Shown here in pieces: positions 18,385-26,616 of a DNA stretch of 64,000 nucleotides. The first letter of the stretch is position 1, and each line of letters starts with the position of its first letter. Under the pieces are notes generated by a model. It searched no databases, was not told the origin of the DNA, and saw only the letters and a program-made list of their open reading frames with translations. The DNA comes from Sulfurimonas sp. CG01_land_8_20_14_3_00_36_23 (GTDB lineage Bacteria > Campylobacterota > Campylobacteria > Campylobacterales > Sulfurimonadaceae). The position numbers were made by a program, and so were the translations under genes. The DNA is taken from NCBI GenBank assembly GCA_002781365.1, contig PETN01000017.1, forward strand, positions 1-64,000, written 5' to 3'.

Positions 18385-18855
18385 CTACTTATTTTTAAAT
18401 TTTAGAGTTTGATTCTTACTATTTGTTGATAGTAATATCTTTCTATTGTCTTTTTCTAAGATAACAGAAGTTGAGTGAATGCTTAATATTTTATAACCTT
18501 TTATAAAGTCATTGACCTTATACCATTGACCACCTATTAAAGCAGAACTATTCATAATCGCATCCAAATAGACATTTGGAATAGCACCTTTTGTGATTAT
18601 ATTTGCATCATCTTTTTTTACAGAGCTACCAGAGGATGAAGCAGTTTTGTACGAAGTTGGACGTTTAGTTCTTACTTTTTTAGTTTTTGCATTTAAAAAG
18701 ATAAATGGGCTATCTAATCTGGCAATATTTTTGTCAATAATACCTTTTCTTGGAGTCTTGATGGCTTCTATTTGCTCATCGACCCATGAAAGCTCATTAG
18801 CACCAAGGGAGATAGTGACAAATAAGAAGAAAAGAACATTTGTATAATTTTTCAT
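18385..18855 (-). CDS. Periplasmic PilP/MshK/GspC-like protein (CtsR-position)
   Basis: I start it at ATG 18855, which overlaps the preceding stop by one base (TAATG) and begins a signal peptide (MKNYTNVLFFLFVTISLGA); a longer frame from 18873 would spoil it. The resulting protein has 156 residues. The C-terminal half has the small beta domain of PilP/GspC HR (WYKVNDFIKGYKILSIHSTS, then VILEKDNRKILL) that contacts the secretin N-domains. The gene order PilO-like, this gene, secretin corresponds to mshJ-K-L, and C. jejuni ctsR precedes ctsD. Sequence conservation is low, so family assignment rests on domain pattern plus position. Confidence 0.7.
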   Translation of the reverse strand: MKNYTNVLFFLFVTISLGANELSWVDEQIEAIKTPRKGIIDKNIARLDSPFIFLNAKTKKVRTKRPTSYKTASSSGSSVKKDDANIITKGAIPNVYLDAIMNSSALIGGQWYKVNDFIKGYKILSIHSTSVILEKDNRKILLSTNSKNQTLKFKNK

Positions 18856-19487
18856 TAGTATGTAATCCCCCAAACTGAAATATTTAGATCTGTATTGAGA
18901 CTCTTTTCTGCTTTGATGTTGAGTGCATGTATATCCACAACCAACTCACTCTGTTCAAGTGAATTAATAAACTTAAGCGTATTCTTGAAATCTCCAGTTG
19001 TCTCTAATGTTATGTTAAGTATATGCCCAAAGGACTGATTATTTAAAGCATACTTATTTGTAAAATTTTTAATTTTAATATCATATTTTTTTGCATTTAT
19101 AGATACAGAATGTAGGTACTCACCCCAGCTTCTTTCATCATAAATAAGAGAAGATATTGTTTCGATTTTTGTTTTTATGTATTCATTGTTCTCTTTATGA
19201 GTTTTCATTTCAGCTTCAGCTTTTGATATCTCGTTTTCAAGAGTAATAATTTTACTTTGCGGATTGTATTGTAAATACATCTTATCCGCTTTTATTTTAC
19301 CTGTAAGAGAGACAATTTTTGCATTTTGTTGTTTAAAGTCATTTTCAGAACTATCCCAAAAAAGTAAATAAGAAAATGCGAATATAACACTAAATAGCAT
19401 AACGTATGTCATATATGTATCTTTTTGACTTTTCTCTTTAAAGATTAAGTCAATTTTTTGTAAGTAGTCTTCAATATTTAATTTCAT
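18855..19487 (-). CDS. PilO/GspM/MshJ-like inner-membrane protein
   Basis: A 210-residue bitopic protein: a short cytoplasmic N-terminus, one membrane helix (about 24-44, YVMLFSVIFAFSYLLFW), a coiled coil (about 50-105), then a ferredoxin-like periplasmic domain (FGHILNITLETTGDFKNTLK; final strands LNIKAEKSLNTDLNISVWG). This is the PilO/GspM plan. It follows the GspL-like gene with a 4-nt ATGA overlap. It probably forms the alignment complex linking the inner-membrane platform to the secretin. Confidence 0.75.
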   Translation of the reverse strand: MKLNIEDYLQKIDLIFKEKSQKDTYMTYVMLFSVIFAFSYLLFWDSSENDFKQQNAKIVSLTGKIKADKMYLQYNPQSKIITLENEISKAEAEMKTHKENNEYIKTKIETISSLIYDERSWGEYLHSVSINAKKYDIKIKNFTNKYALNNQSFGHILNITLETTGDFKNTLKFINSLEQSELVVDIHALNIKAEKSLNTDLNISVWGITY

Positions 19488-21019
19488 AATATTCTCACTT
19501 TTAACTCAGCAAAGTATTTTTTATTCGCTTCTTTATAAGAAATCTCTTCTAAAGAAAAATGAAATTTACCCCCATAAATTTTTGTTAGATACTCTATCAT
19601 TTGAGTTATTTTTTTATCATTAGATGATACAAGGTTGAGCTTAAAGTTTTTTGTACTATTGTCTTCAAAATATGACAAATCACTAACATTAACATTATAC
19701 TTATTTAAATCCTTTGTTAAGAGAGCTAAAAGTTTAGATTTCATTGGATAATCAATTTTAACTTCATGAATTTTAATGAGAGTAGCTTTCTTCTCGTTGT
19801 AATTTTGTTGTTCTTTTGCTAGAAGAGCTAAAGTTTTTTCTTTGTCAGCTTCTCTATTCTTTATTGTAGCTTCGCGAGTCGTCTTTACAGTATGCAGTTC
19901 AGTATACTCTCCCTGTAAAAGTTCATATTGCAAAGTCTGTGCATAAGTAAGCGCCCAATACGTCACAGGGTAAATAAATGCGATAAGTAGTGATGCAACA
20001 GCAAGTAGAATAAGCTTGCCACTCTCTCTATGTTGAAACTTTGCTGGTCTAGGGAAAGTTGTGAAGTTACACTCATACCTTTCATTACTAGGTAATGTTG
20101 TATATACATGCATAAGCGCATGAATTTGATCTATGTAAGTACCTTCACCTTCAAAGCCATAATCAAATGCAAAATCACTACTTTTAATACTTAGTTCAAC
20201 TTCAGCCATCTCGTCAAGTTTTGTGACCGTATAGACTTGTGAACCAATATATAAATGTTCTATTCTTTCTATTTCAAACGCTCTCTTAACGAAAGTTAGA
20301 ATGTCATTTATATTTGCGAATATCTCTTTGTAAAGTTTTATTATATGTTCTTTATATTCACTCTTTGTATCTTTTAGATTTTCATTAGTTAAAAAATCTA
20401 AAAAATCTTCATACTCTATTCTCTCACCATAAAGTTCGCAAAATCTTTCGTGCATTTGTAGGAAAGAATATTTAATGGATTTTGTATAAACAAACTCTTT
20501 TTCATTGTAAAATGTAACAAAAGTATCATTTTCTTGAAAGTATACATAGCAGTGCACACCGCTATTTTGTACAATTTCTTTGGAGTAGAGTGACTTGAGT
20601 AATAGCGGTAATGGAACAATTATATCTATGTACTTTATACTATTAACTACATTTTTAAATGTTTCACTTATGATAAATGGATCAACTATAAAAACTTGAA
20701 AATGTCTATTGTCTTCATCAAGGTTATTAAATGTTTCAATATACTGTACTTGATAGCTGACTGCTTGATCTAATCCTAAATCATCATATATTTTATTATT
20801 GATTGCATCAAATAAATCTTCTTCGGGGATATTCTTTGTAATTTCTAGTTGGCTTGTGATAAAATCATTTGTATTTAAATATGAGATTACAAACTGATTT
20901 TTTATGTATTCAGGGGAGGTTGTCTCAGTTAAAAAACTAGACATACCGCTTAAATATGTATTTTTATAAGGGTTTGCCGAAACTACACTTGAGAAAGAGT
21001 GCTGATTTTCTTTATTCAT
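19484..21019 (-). CDS. GspL-like PilM-PilN fusion (MshI-like) inner-membrane protein
   Basis: A 511-residue protein with a cytoplasmic N-terminal region (about 1-330) that looks like a divergent actin-fold PilM/GspL domain (FDYGFEGEGTY near its end), one membrane helix (about 344-365, LLAVASLLIAFIYPVTYWAL), a coiled coil (about 370-420) and a PilN-like ferredoxin fold (about 430-511). In GspL these parts are one chain, in type IV pili two. This would dock the assembly ATPase to the inner-membrane ring. It is the first machine gene, 10 nt after csd4 on the same strand. Confidence 0.75.
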   Translation of the reverse strand: MNKENQHSFSSVVSANPYKNTYLSGMSSFLTETTSPEYIKNQFVISYLNTNDFITSQLEITKNIPEEDLFDAINNKIYDDLGLDQAVSYQVQYIETFNNLDEDNRHFQVFIVDPFIISETFKNVVNSIKYIDIIVPLPLLLKSLYSKEIVQNSGVHCYVYFQENDTFVTFYNEKEFVYTKSIKYSFLQMHERFCELYGERIEYEDFLDFLTNENLKDTKSEYKEHIIKLYKEIFANINDILTFVKRAFEIERIEHLYIGSQVYTVTKLDEMAEVELSIKSSDFAFDYGFEGEGTYIDQIHALMHVYTTLPSNERYECNFTTFPRPAKFQHRESGKLILLAVASLLIAFIYPVTYWALTYAQTLQYELLQGEYTELHTVKTTREATIKNREADKEKTLALLAKEQQNYNEKKATLIKIHEVKIDYPMKSKLLALLTKDLNKYNVNVSDLSYFEDNSTKNFKLNLVSSNDKKITQMIEYLTKIYGGKFHFSLEEISYKEANKKYFAELKVRIL

Positions 21020-21029
21020 CTTTTACAAC

Positions 21030-22337
21030 CTATTTAAAATGAACCATTGACATGGAGCAAAATTCATCATTTTTATAAAATTCTATTCTATAGATACGAT
21101 TACTTTTATCTACAGAAAATTTTTTGTTTAGTGAATCAAGGGATACTTTCAATCCACTCTCATCTTTGGTCTTCATAGAAGTAAATCCTATCACATTCAC
21201 TCGAAAGTCTTGGCCTTCCAATATGATAAAATCGTCAGTTACAAAAAAATCTGAAACAGCACTGATAGTAGACAGAGTTCCGTCAATATTAACATCAATG
21301 TTTTTTGGACATCCCTCAGCAATTTTAAAGTACTGTGGACGCAATGTTGTTACATGCTGATTGCCTATATAAGCAAGATATATACCATTATCCTTATTTA
21401 TACTTCCAAGTGGATGAGAAAACTTAAACTCATTCCTATTTGATTCTATCGGAATATAGCTTAAAGATTTTTTTATATCAGTGAAATCCAATACAATGTT
21501 ATTATTGATAGTAAGGCTTCCATACTCTTGTATAAGGTGCCCCAGCTCTTTTATATCTAATGCGAAGTCTCTGGTATATGATATTTGCATTACATTCATA
21601 AACTCTTCTATAGCAAGAAGTTGATAAAAAACTTTTTCACTGAGTGAAGATAAATTTTTACTGCTCTCTATAGCAAAGGCCGGTTTGTTATTGGTAACTG
21701 CATAATATGTTAAAGAGAGACGCATATCTTCATCTTCAAATTTTGTATTTGTATTTTTAACATCAAAGCTATGGTGCTTTTGTAAAAGTTTTTTATTCAT
21801 ATTCGTTTTTACAGTTGAAGCTATTGTGTTTAAATCACCAAATGGCTGAAGTTGCTTTAGCTTTACTTGGTCGATGACACATGTTTGTCCCCATGAATTT
21901 GGATTAAAAATGTTTCCTTGATTTTCTTTTCGGTAAAAGCCATGTCCATCATGTAGGTTGAGCACTAAAGATACATTTTTAGAAAGAATTATCTCTTTAA
22001 TCTCTTTTATTATCAGGGCATCTTTATCTGCTTCTTTTATGAAAGAAAACTTTCTATTCATATCCCCGTTCAAGCCCCTTGTGTCTGCTTGTATACTTTT
22101 TGTATTAAGATTTGGAACAATCCATAAGTTCTTGTTAGTAATTTTGTAGTGAGAAGCTAATATAGATGCTGCAAAATAACCTCCTGACTCATCTCCGTGT
22201 ATTCCAGCTATAACCAGAAGTGTTGTGTTTGAATCAGGGTTTTCTTTTTTTATTAACTGAACAGTAGCCGTTGCTTGGGTGCATATTAGTATAAGAAAAA
22301 AAATATATTTAAAATAAATTAAATTCATAGGCGACAT
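21030..22337 (-). CDS. csd4: Peptidoglycan DL-carboxypeptidase, Csd4/Pgp1 family
   Basis: Zinc metallopeptidase (M14-like, M99) that trims muropeptide tripeptides to dipeptides in the periplasm and is needed for helical or curved cell shape in Helicobacter (Csd4) and Campylobacter (Pgp1). A signal peptide precedes ATATVQ; the zinc-site motif GIHGDES lies near residues 44-50, the second His region is LNLHDGHGF (about 125-133), and FAIESSKNLS carries a likely catalytic Glu. The length of 435 matches the family. H. pylori Csd4 has Gln at the first zinc position whereas His is present here, which is the more usual carboxypeptidase ligand. It starts 1 nt after csd6. Confidence 0.85.
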   Translation of the reverse strand: MSPMNLIYFKYIFFLILICTQATATVQLIKKENPDSNTTLLVIAGIHGDESGGYFAASILASHYKITNKNLWIVPNLNTKSIQADTRGLNGDMNRKFSFIKEADKDALIIKEIKEIILSKNVSLVLNLHDGHGFYRKENQGNIFNPNSWGQTCVIDQVKLKQLQPFGDLNTIASTVKTNMNKKLLQKHHSFDVKNTNTKFEDEDMRLSLTYYAVTNNKPAFAIESSKNLSSLSEKVFYQLLAIEEFMNVMQISYTRDFALDIKELGHLIQEYGSLTINNNIVLDFTDIKKSLSYIPIESNRNEFKFSHPLGSINKDNGIYLAYIGNQHVTTLRPQYFKIAEGCPKNIDVNIDGTLSTISAVSDFFVTDDFIILEGQDFRVNVIGFTSMKTKDESGLKVSLDSLNKKFSVDKSNRIYRIEFYKNDEFCSMSMVHFK

Positions 22338-22338
22338 T

Positions 22339-23298
22339 TTATTTTTCTGTAAATATTTTTATTTGATTTTTTTCACCAAGTTTAAGCATTAAAGTCTTTT
22401 CCCCAGTAAATTGAAAACTCTCCGATGAATATATCTCTTTAAAAGTTAATTGGTAGATATTTTCTGTATTTGGATATGGAACTAGATTGATGTCATTAAA
22501 AATAATTGTTTTTTTCTCAAGTTTATTAAAGACTCTTTTTTTATATGTTTTAAAATCATTGAATTTCATTCCATCTGTTCTAACAAAGTCATCAGAATAA
22601 AAACCTAAATATTTATCTATATCATTATAAATCCAAGAGTATCTCCAGAGGTATAATTGAGACAAAATAGAAGTTACTACATCTTTAGGAACATCTTTGT
22701 GTACTGGTGCACTGTTGATAATTAATAATGTTTTTTTAATATCTATTTTTTTATCTAAGTACTCTATATTTTGATTGTTAATTGCTATACAACCTTTTGT
22801 AAATTCATCTCTTTCTTGTTCAGTTGGAAGCCCACGAATCCATATTCCTGAACCATTTTTCCCTCTATATCTGTCATATATATTTGGATAGGATGTAACA
22901 AAGGCTAAAGGGCCATAGAAGGAGTCTGGATTAGAAATTTTTTCAGTTAGGGTATAGATTCCTATGGGTGTTTTTAAATCTCCCTCTTTTGTCTTATCCC
23001 CTTTCTCTTTTCCTGTAAAGGCACTATAGTTTTGTTCAAACTTATAGGTAGAATTTTTGTCTTTAGTGTATAGGTTTAAAGTGGAGCGTTCTTTATCACA
23101 AGTGAGAACTTCTGAGTAGGATTCAAGGTATCCAAAAGTTGTTTTTTTGTCTTTTAGAAATTCACTCCAATACTCTTTCTTTGTAAGTTCCAAGTCCATT
23201 TTTTTTTCTATAGAATCAAAGCCGTTATTTCTATACTCAGTCAGTAAAGAGTTCGCATAAATAGAAACAGTTAAAAACAGTAATAGAAGAAGCTTCAT
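22339..23298 (-). CDS. csd6: LD-carboxypeptidase-like YkuD protein, Csd6/Pgp2 family
   Basis: A 319-residue exported protein (signal peptide about 1-16) with a YkuD domain (about 55-200) and a C-terminal NTF2-like domain (about 210-319), the architecture of Csd6 and Pgp2, which trim tetrapeptides to tripeptides for cell-shape control. The nucleophile motif KGCIAIN (Cys170) is intact. However, the conserved catalytic His before it appears as Arg155 in GIWIRGLP, where the family pattern is IHG. The codon is CGT where a His codon would be CAT. Activity may therefore be lost or altered. It overlaps era by 4 nt and precedes csd4. Confidence 0.85.
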   Translation of the reverse strand: MKLLLLLFLTVSIYANSLLTEYRNNGFDSIEKKMDLELTKKEYWSEFLKDKKTTFGYLESYSEVLTCDKERSTLNLYTKDKNSTYKFEQNYSAFTGKEKGDKTKEGDLKTPIGIYTLTEKISNPDSFYGPLAFVTSYPNIYDRYRGKNGSGIWIRGLPTEQERDEFTKGCIAINNQNIEYLDKKIDIKKTLLIINSAPVHKDVPKDVVTSILSQLYLWRYSWIYNDIDKYLGFYSDDFVRTDGMKFNDFKTYKKRVFNKLEKKTIIFNDINLVPYPNTENIYQLTFKEIYSSESFQFTGEKTLMLKLGEKNQIKIFTEK

Positions 23299-24173
23299 GA
23301 TTTATATCCTATCTCTTCTAGGAATGACTTGTCCTTTGACCACCCTTTTTTAACACTGACTTGCAAGTTTAAATATGTTTTTTTCCCGCTAAGTGTTTCT
23401 ATCTTAAGTCTCGCGTATTGTCCAATACGTTTGATGGCTTCTCCACCTTTGCCAATGATAATCCCTTTTTGAGACTCTTTTTCAATAATTATTGTTGCAT
23501 GAATTTTGTCTAAATTGTCCTCTTCTTTTATAGAATCAATAAGAACGTCGGATTCATAAGGGATTTCATCACTAATATTTTCAAAAATCGCTTCTCTTAT
23601 AAATCCTGCATAGATATCACGCACAAGTTCACTGGTTAAATCTTCTGGATCATAAAGAAAAGGAGAATCAGGAAGGTTCTGAGAAATTACTTTTAATAAA
23701 TCAGCGTGTCCAACTTTTTTTGGTATTGCTACAGGAATAAGCGCTTCAAAATGCTCCGCATAAGGAGAATAAGCATCAATCTTTTTGAAGAGTTTATCTT
23801 GTGAGACTTGGTCTATTTTGCTAAGAACTATGATATGTTTCACTTTATTGTCATTCAATTTTAGAAATTTTTCATAGTGCTCAAGGTTGTCAGTGACAGG
23901 TGCTAAATAAACAATCAAATCGCAATCACCCATAGCTTTAAGAGCTTCATCAAGCATAAATTGGTTTAATATTTTTTCTCTTTCATGGAGACCTGGAGTA
24001 TCTACAAAAATAATTTGAGTATCTTCATGCATTACAATAGCATTAGACCTTTTTCTTGTAGCATTAGCTTTCTGGCTAACCATAGCTATCTTTTCACCTA
24101 AGAGTGAGTTCATTAATGTGCTTTTTCCTGCATTTGGACGTCCAATAAGAGATACGAAACCAGCTTTAGTCAT
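23295..24173 (-). CDS. era: GTPase Era
   Basis: A 292-residue ribosome-assembly GTPase that binds the 3' end of 16S rRNA and helps mature the small subunit. It has G1 GRPNAGKST (residues 11-19), the switch II segment DTPGLHE, G4 LSKID and a C-terminal KH domain with GIIIGKGGEAIKRIG. The length is normal. The gene begins about 107 nt downstream of hslU, the only sizeable gap in this part of the minus-strand block, and two small hairpins lie in that gap. Confidence 0.95.
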   Translation of the reverse strand: MTKAGFVSLIGRPNAGKSTLMNSLLGEKIAMVSQKANATRKRSNAIVMHEDTQIIFVDTPGLHEREKILNQFMLDEALKAMGDCDLIVYLAPVTDNLEHYEKFLKLNDNKVKHIIVLSKIDQVSQDKLFKKIDAYSPYAEHFEALIPVAIPKKVGHADLLKVISQNLPDSPFLYDPEDLTSELVRDIYAGFIREAIFENISDEIPYESDVLIDSIKEEDNLDKIHATIIIEKESQKGIIIGKGGEAIKRIGQYARLKIETLSGKKTYLNLQVSVKKGWSKDKSFLEEIGYKS

Positions 24174-24198
24174 ATTTATTTACCCTTTAAAATTTATA

Positions 24199-24233
24199 AT
24201 GCCACAAAGGGCATCTACTCTCCACTGGGGAGA
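24199..24233 (-). terminator. Two small hairpins between hslU and era
   Basis: TCTCC/GGAGA (24219-24233) and ATGCC/GGCAT (24199-24214) are adjacent stems followed on the minus strand by an AT-rich run. They could attenuate hslU transcription. The stems are only 5 bp each, so this is weak. Confidence 0.35.
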
Positions 24234-24280
24234 ATCTAAGAATAGCGTTGTTGCAATAGTAATCTTTTTTTGCATTATAA

Positions 24281-25609
24281 CTATAAAATGTATCTTGATA
24301 AATCGTCATTTTCAACAATCGTATCTAATTTTTCATGCACAAGTTCAGAGCTAATTATAAACTCTTCTCCATTATGCTCATCAGCTTCAAAGCTAATATG
24401 TTCAAGAACTTTTTCAAGAACTGTATGGAGCCGTCTTGCACCAATATCCTCTGTTATCTCATTTGCACGATGCGCAAGTTTGGCAATTGCTTTAATAGCT
24501 TCATCTTCAAAAGTTACTTTTAAACCTTCAACACTTAAGAGTGCTTCATATTGCTTCAGTAGTGAGTTTTCTGTTTGTGTTAAGATTTTATAGAGGGTCT
24601 CTTCTGTTAAAGACTCTAATTCAACTCTTAAAGGAAATCTTCCCTGAAGTTCAGGGATTAAATCACTCGGTTTTGTTAAATGAAATGCACCTGCAGCTAT
24701 AAAAAGAATATGGTCCGTGTTTACAACACCATATTTTGTTGTGACACTGCTCCCCTCTACAATAGGGAGGAGGTCTCTTTGTACTCCTTCTTTGCTTGGG
24801 TCATTTCTTCCTTGTGATTTTGCACTGATAGCGATTTTGTCAATCTCATCAATAAAAATAATTCCGCCATCTTCTGTACGTTTTAGCGCTTCATTATGAA
24901 TCGTTGTCATATCAAGAAGTTTTGATAAAGCCTCTAGTTTTAAGAGCTCTTTGGCATCCTTGACACTCACCTCTTTTTTATTATCTTCGTTATTCATTGT
25001 TGTGAATATTTTAGAAAATGATTCTTGAACTTTTGCCATTTCAGGTGGAAGATTCGTGTCATTAAACTCAATATGAATTTTATCAATAGAGAGTTCAATT
25101 ATTTTATTATCCATTTCCCCACTGTTGACTTTATCTTCCATGCTACTAAGAAGTTTATGATAATCCTCTTTTTTAGACTCACTTGCACTCTCTGGAAGAG
25201 GAGGGAGTAACTTTTCAACTATTTTATTAAGAACATAGTTTTCAATTTTACTTTTGTTCGCTTCTTCTTGTTCAGCTTTAACAATAGATATAGCATTTAC
25301 AACTAAATCACGAATCATTGACTCAACATCACGACCAACAAAACCAACCTCTGTATATTTACTCGCTTCAACTTTAATAAAAGGAACTTTCATCATTTTA
25401 GCAAGTCGTCTGGATATCTCTGTTTTACCAATACCCGTAGAGCCTATCATCAAAATATTTTTTGGCATAATCTCATTTTGAAGTTCTTGGCTGAGTTGCA
25501 TTCTTCTATATCTTGTTCTAAGTGCAAGCGCAATTGTTCTTTTAGCATCTTTTTGAGAGATAACATATCTGTCTAAATACGTAACAATCTCTTTTGGAGT
25601 TAAGTTCAT
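24281..25609 (-). CDS. hslU: ATP-dependent protease ATPase subunit HslU
   Basis: A 442-residue AAA+ unfoldase that feeds proteins into HslV. It shows the N-terminal [20 protein letters not shown], Walker [10 protein letters not shown] (about 56-64), the pore loop in [13 protein letters not shown], an I-domain (about 110-240), Walker [13 protein letters not shown] and the C-terminal tail DDLSRYIL, whose last residues insert between HslV subunits. Its ATG overlaps the hslV stop by 4 nt, as expected for a coupled stoichiometric pair. Confidence 0.96.
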   Translation of the reverse strand: MNLTPKEIVTYLDRYVISQKDAKRTIALALRTRYRRMQLSQELQNEIMPKNILMIGSTGIGKTEISRRLAKMMKVPFIKVEASKYTEVGFVGRDVESMIRDLVVNAISIVKAEQEEANKSKIENYVLNKIVEKLLPPLPESASESKKEDYHKLLSSMEDKVNSGEMDNKIIELSIDKIHIEFNDTNLPPEMAKVQESFSKIFTTMNNEDNKKEVSVKDAKELLKLEALSKLLDMTTIHNEALKRTEDGGIIFIDEIDKIAISAKSQGRNDPSKEGVQRDLLPIVEGSSVTTKYGVVNTDHILFIAAGAFHLTKPSDLIPELQGRFPLRVELESLTEETLYKILTQTENSLLKQYEALLSVEGLKVTFEDEAIKAIAKLAHRANEITEDIGARRLHTVLEKVLEHISFEADEHNGEEFIISSELVHEKLDTIVENDDLSRYIL

Positions 25610-26151
25610 ACTCTGTTTTCCTCTAATGCAAGGGTTTTAATATTGTGGTTTGTGTATATACATAAATCGGCTGCAATATGTAAACTCTCTTTTACAAGCT
25701 CTTCTTCGTCCAGTGTGCTATGTTTTTTGAGTGCTCTTGCTGCTGAAATAGCATAGTTTCCACCACTTCCTATTGCCGCAAGCTCCCCATCTTCAGGTTC
25801 GACTACATCCCCATTGCCTGTTAGTATAAAAATATGCTCATTATTTAAAACAATCATCATAGCCTCTAAGCGGCGAAGAACTTTATCTTTTCTCCAAGCT
25901 TTTGAAAACTCGATAACTGATTTTAAAAGGTCACCTTTTTTATCTTCTAAAAAATCTTCAAACATATCAAAAAGGTTAAAAGCATCTGCTGTACTTCCAG
26001 CAAATCCAGCTAAGATTTTACCTTGACCCAAGGTGCGGATTTTAGTTGCATTCCCTTTAAGAACAGAGTCCCCAAAAGTAACTTGACCATCTCCACCAAT
26101 AACAGCTTGATTTTTCCCTTTATAAGCGAGTATTGTAGTAGCATCAAACAA
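25606..26151 (-). CDS. hslV: ATP-dependent protease peptidase subunit HslV
   Basis: A 181-residue proteasome-like N-terminal threonine peptidase. The frame starts with TTG at 26151 and reads [12 protein letters not shown]; the catalytic Thr should be the first Thr of TTIL, so a four-residue leader (Met-Phe-Asp-Ala) must be removed, not just Met as in E. coli. The substrate/ion site segment [11 protein letters not shown] and the [13 protein letters not shown] segment are conserved. It begins 3 nt after rplI and is followed by hslU. Confidence 0.94.
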   Translation of the reverse strand: MFDATTILAYKGKNQAVIGGDGQVTFGDSVLKGNATKIRTLGQGKILAGFAGSTADAFNLFDMFEDFLEDKKGDLLKSVIEFSKAWRKDKVLRRLEAMMIVLNNEHIFILTGNGDVVEPEDGELAAIGSGGNYAISAARALKKHSTLDEEELVKESLHIAADLCIYTNHNIKTLALEENRV

Positions 26152-26154
26152 AAC

Positions 26155-26601
26155 TTACTCTCCTTGAACATCCACATGCAGTTTTGCATGAAGTCCATGA
26201 CCTAGTTTAAAATCCAAATCATGTTCGCCTACTGTTTTAATGGCGTTTTTTTCATTAATATGCTTTTTGTCTATTTCTATATCGTGTTGTTCTTTGAGGG
26301 CTGCTGCTATTTCATCTTTTGTAACTGAGCCGAATATATGACCATTTTGACCTAGTTTTTTCGTGATGATTATTTCACATTTATCAAGTTTTTTCGCTAT
26401 CTCTTTAAGAAGGTTTACCTCTTTTTCAAGATTTTGAGCAACAATTAACTCATTTTGGGCATGTTGCGCTAAGATTTCTGCAGTTGCAGCTCTAGCAAAG
26501 CCTTTTCCAATAAGAAAATTTTTGCCATAACCATCTTTAACCTCTTTAACTTCGCCAGCTTTACCAAGAGTTTTGACATCTTTTATAAGTAGTACTTTCA
26601 T
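26155..26601 (-). CDS. rplI: 50S ribosomal protein L9
   Basis: 148 residues: N-terminal rRNA-binding domain (KVLLIKDVKTLGKAGEVKEV and YGKNFLIGKGFAR), the long connecting helix, and a C-terminal domain (GSVTKDEIAAAL). Full-length and clear. It lies 15 nt after the FTR/rhodanese gene and 3 nt before hslV. Confidence 0.97.
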   Translation of the reverse strand: MKVLLIKDVKTLGKAGEVKEVKDGYGKNFLIGKGFARAATAEILAQHAQNELIVAQNLEKEVNLLKEIAKKLDKCEIIITKKLGQNGHIFGSVTKDEIAAALKEQHDIEIDKKHINEKNAIKTVGEHDLDFKLGHGLHAKLHVDVQGE

Positions 26602-26616
26602 GAATATCCTTTTAAA

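Noticed and set aside
18856-18873. ATG at 18873 as start of the PilP-like gene
   Set aside because: The ATG at 18855 overlaps the upstream stop and yields a clean signal peptide.
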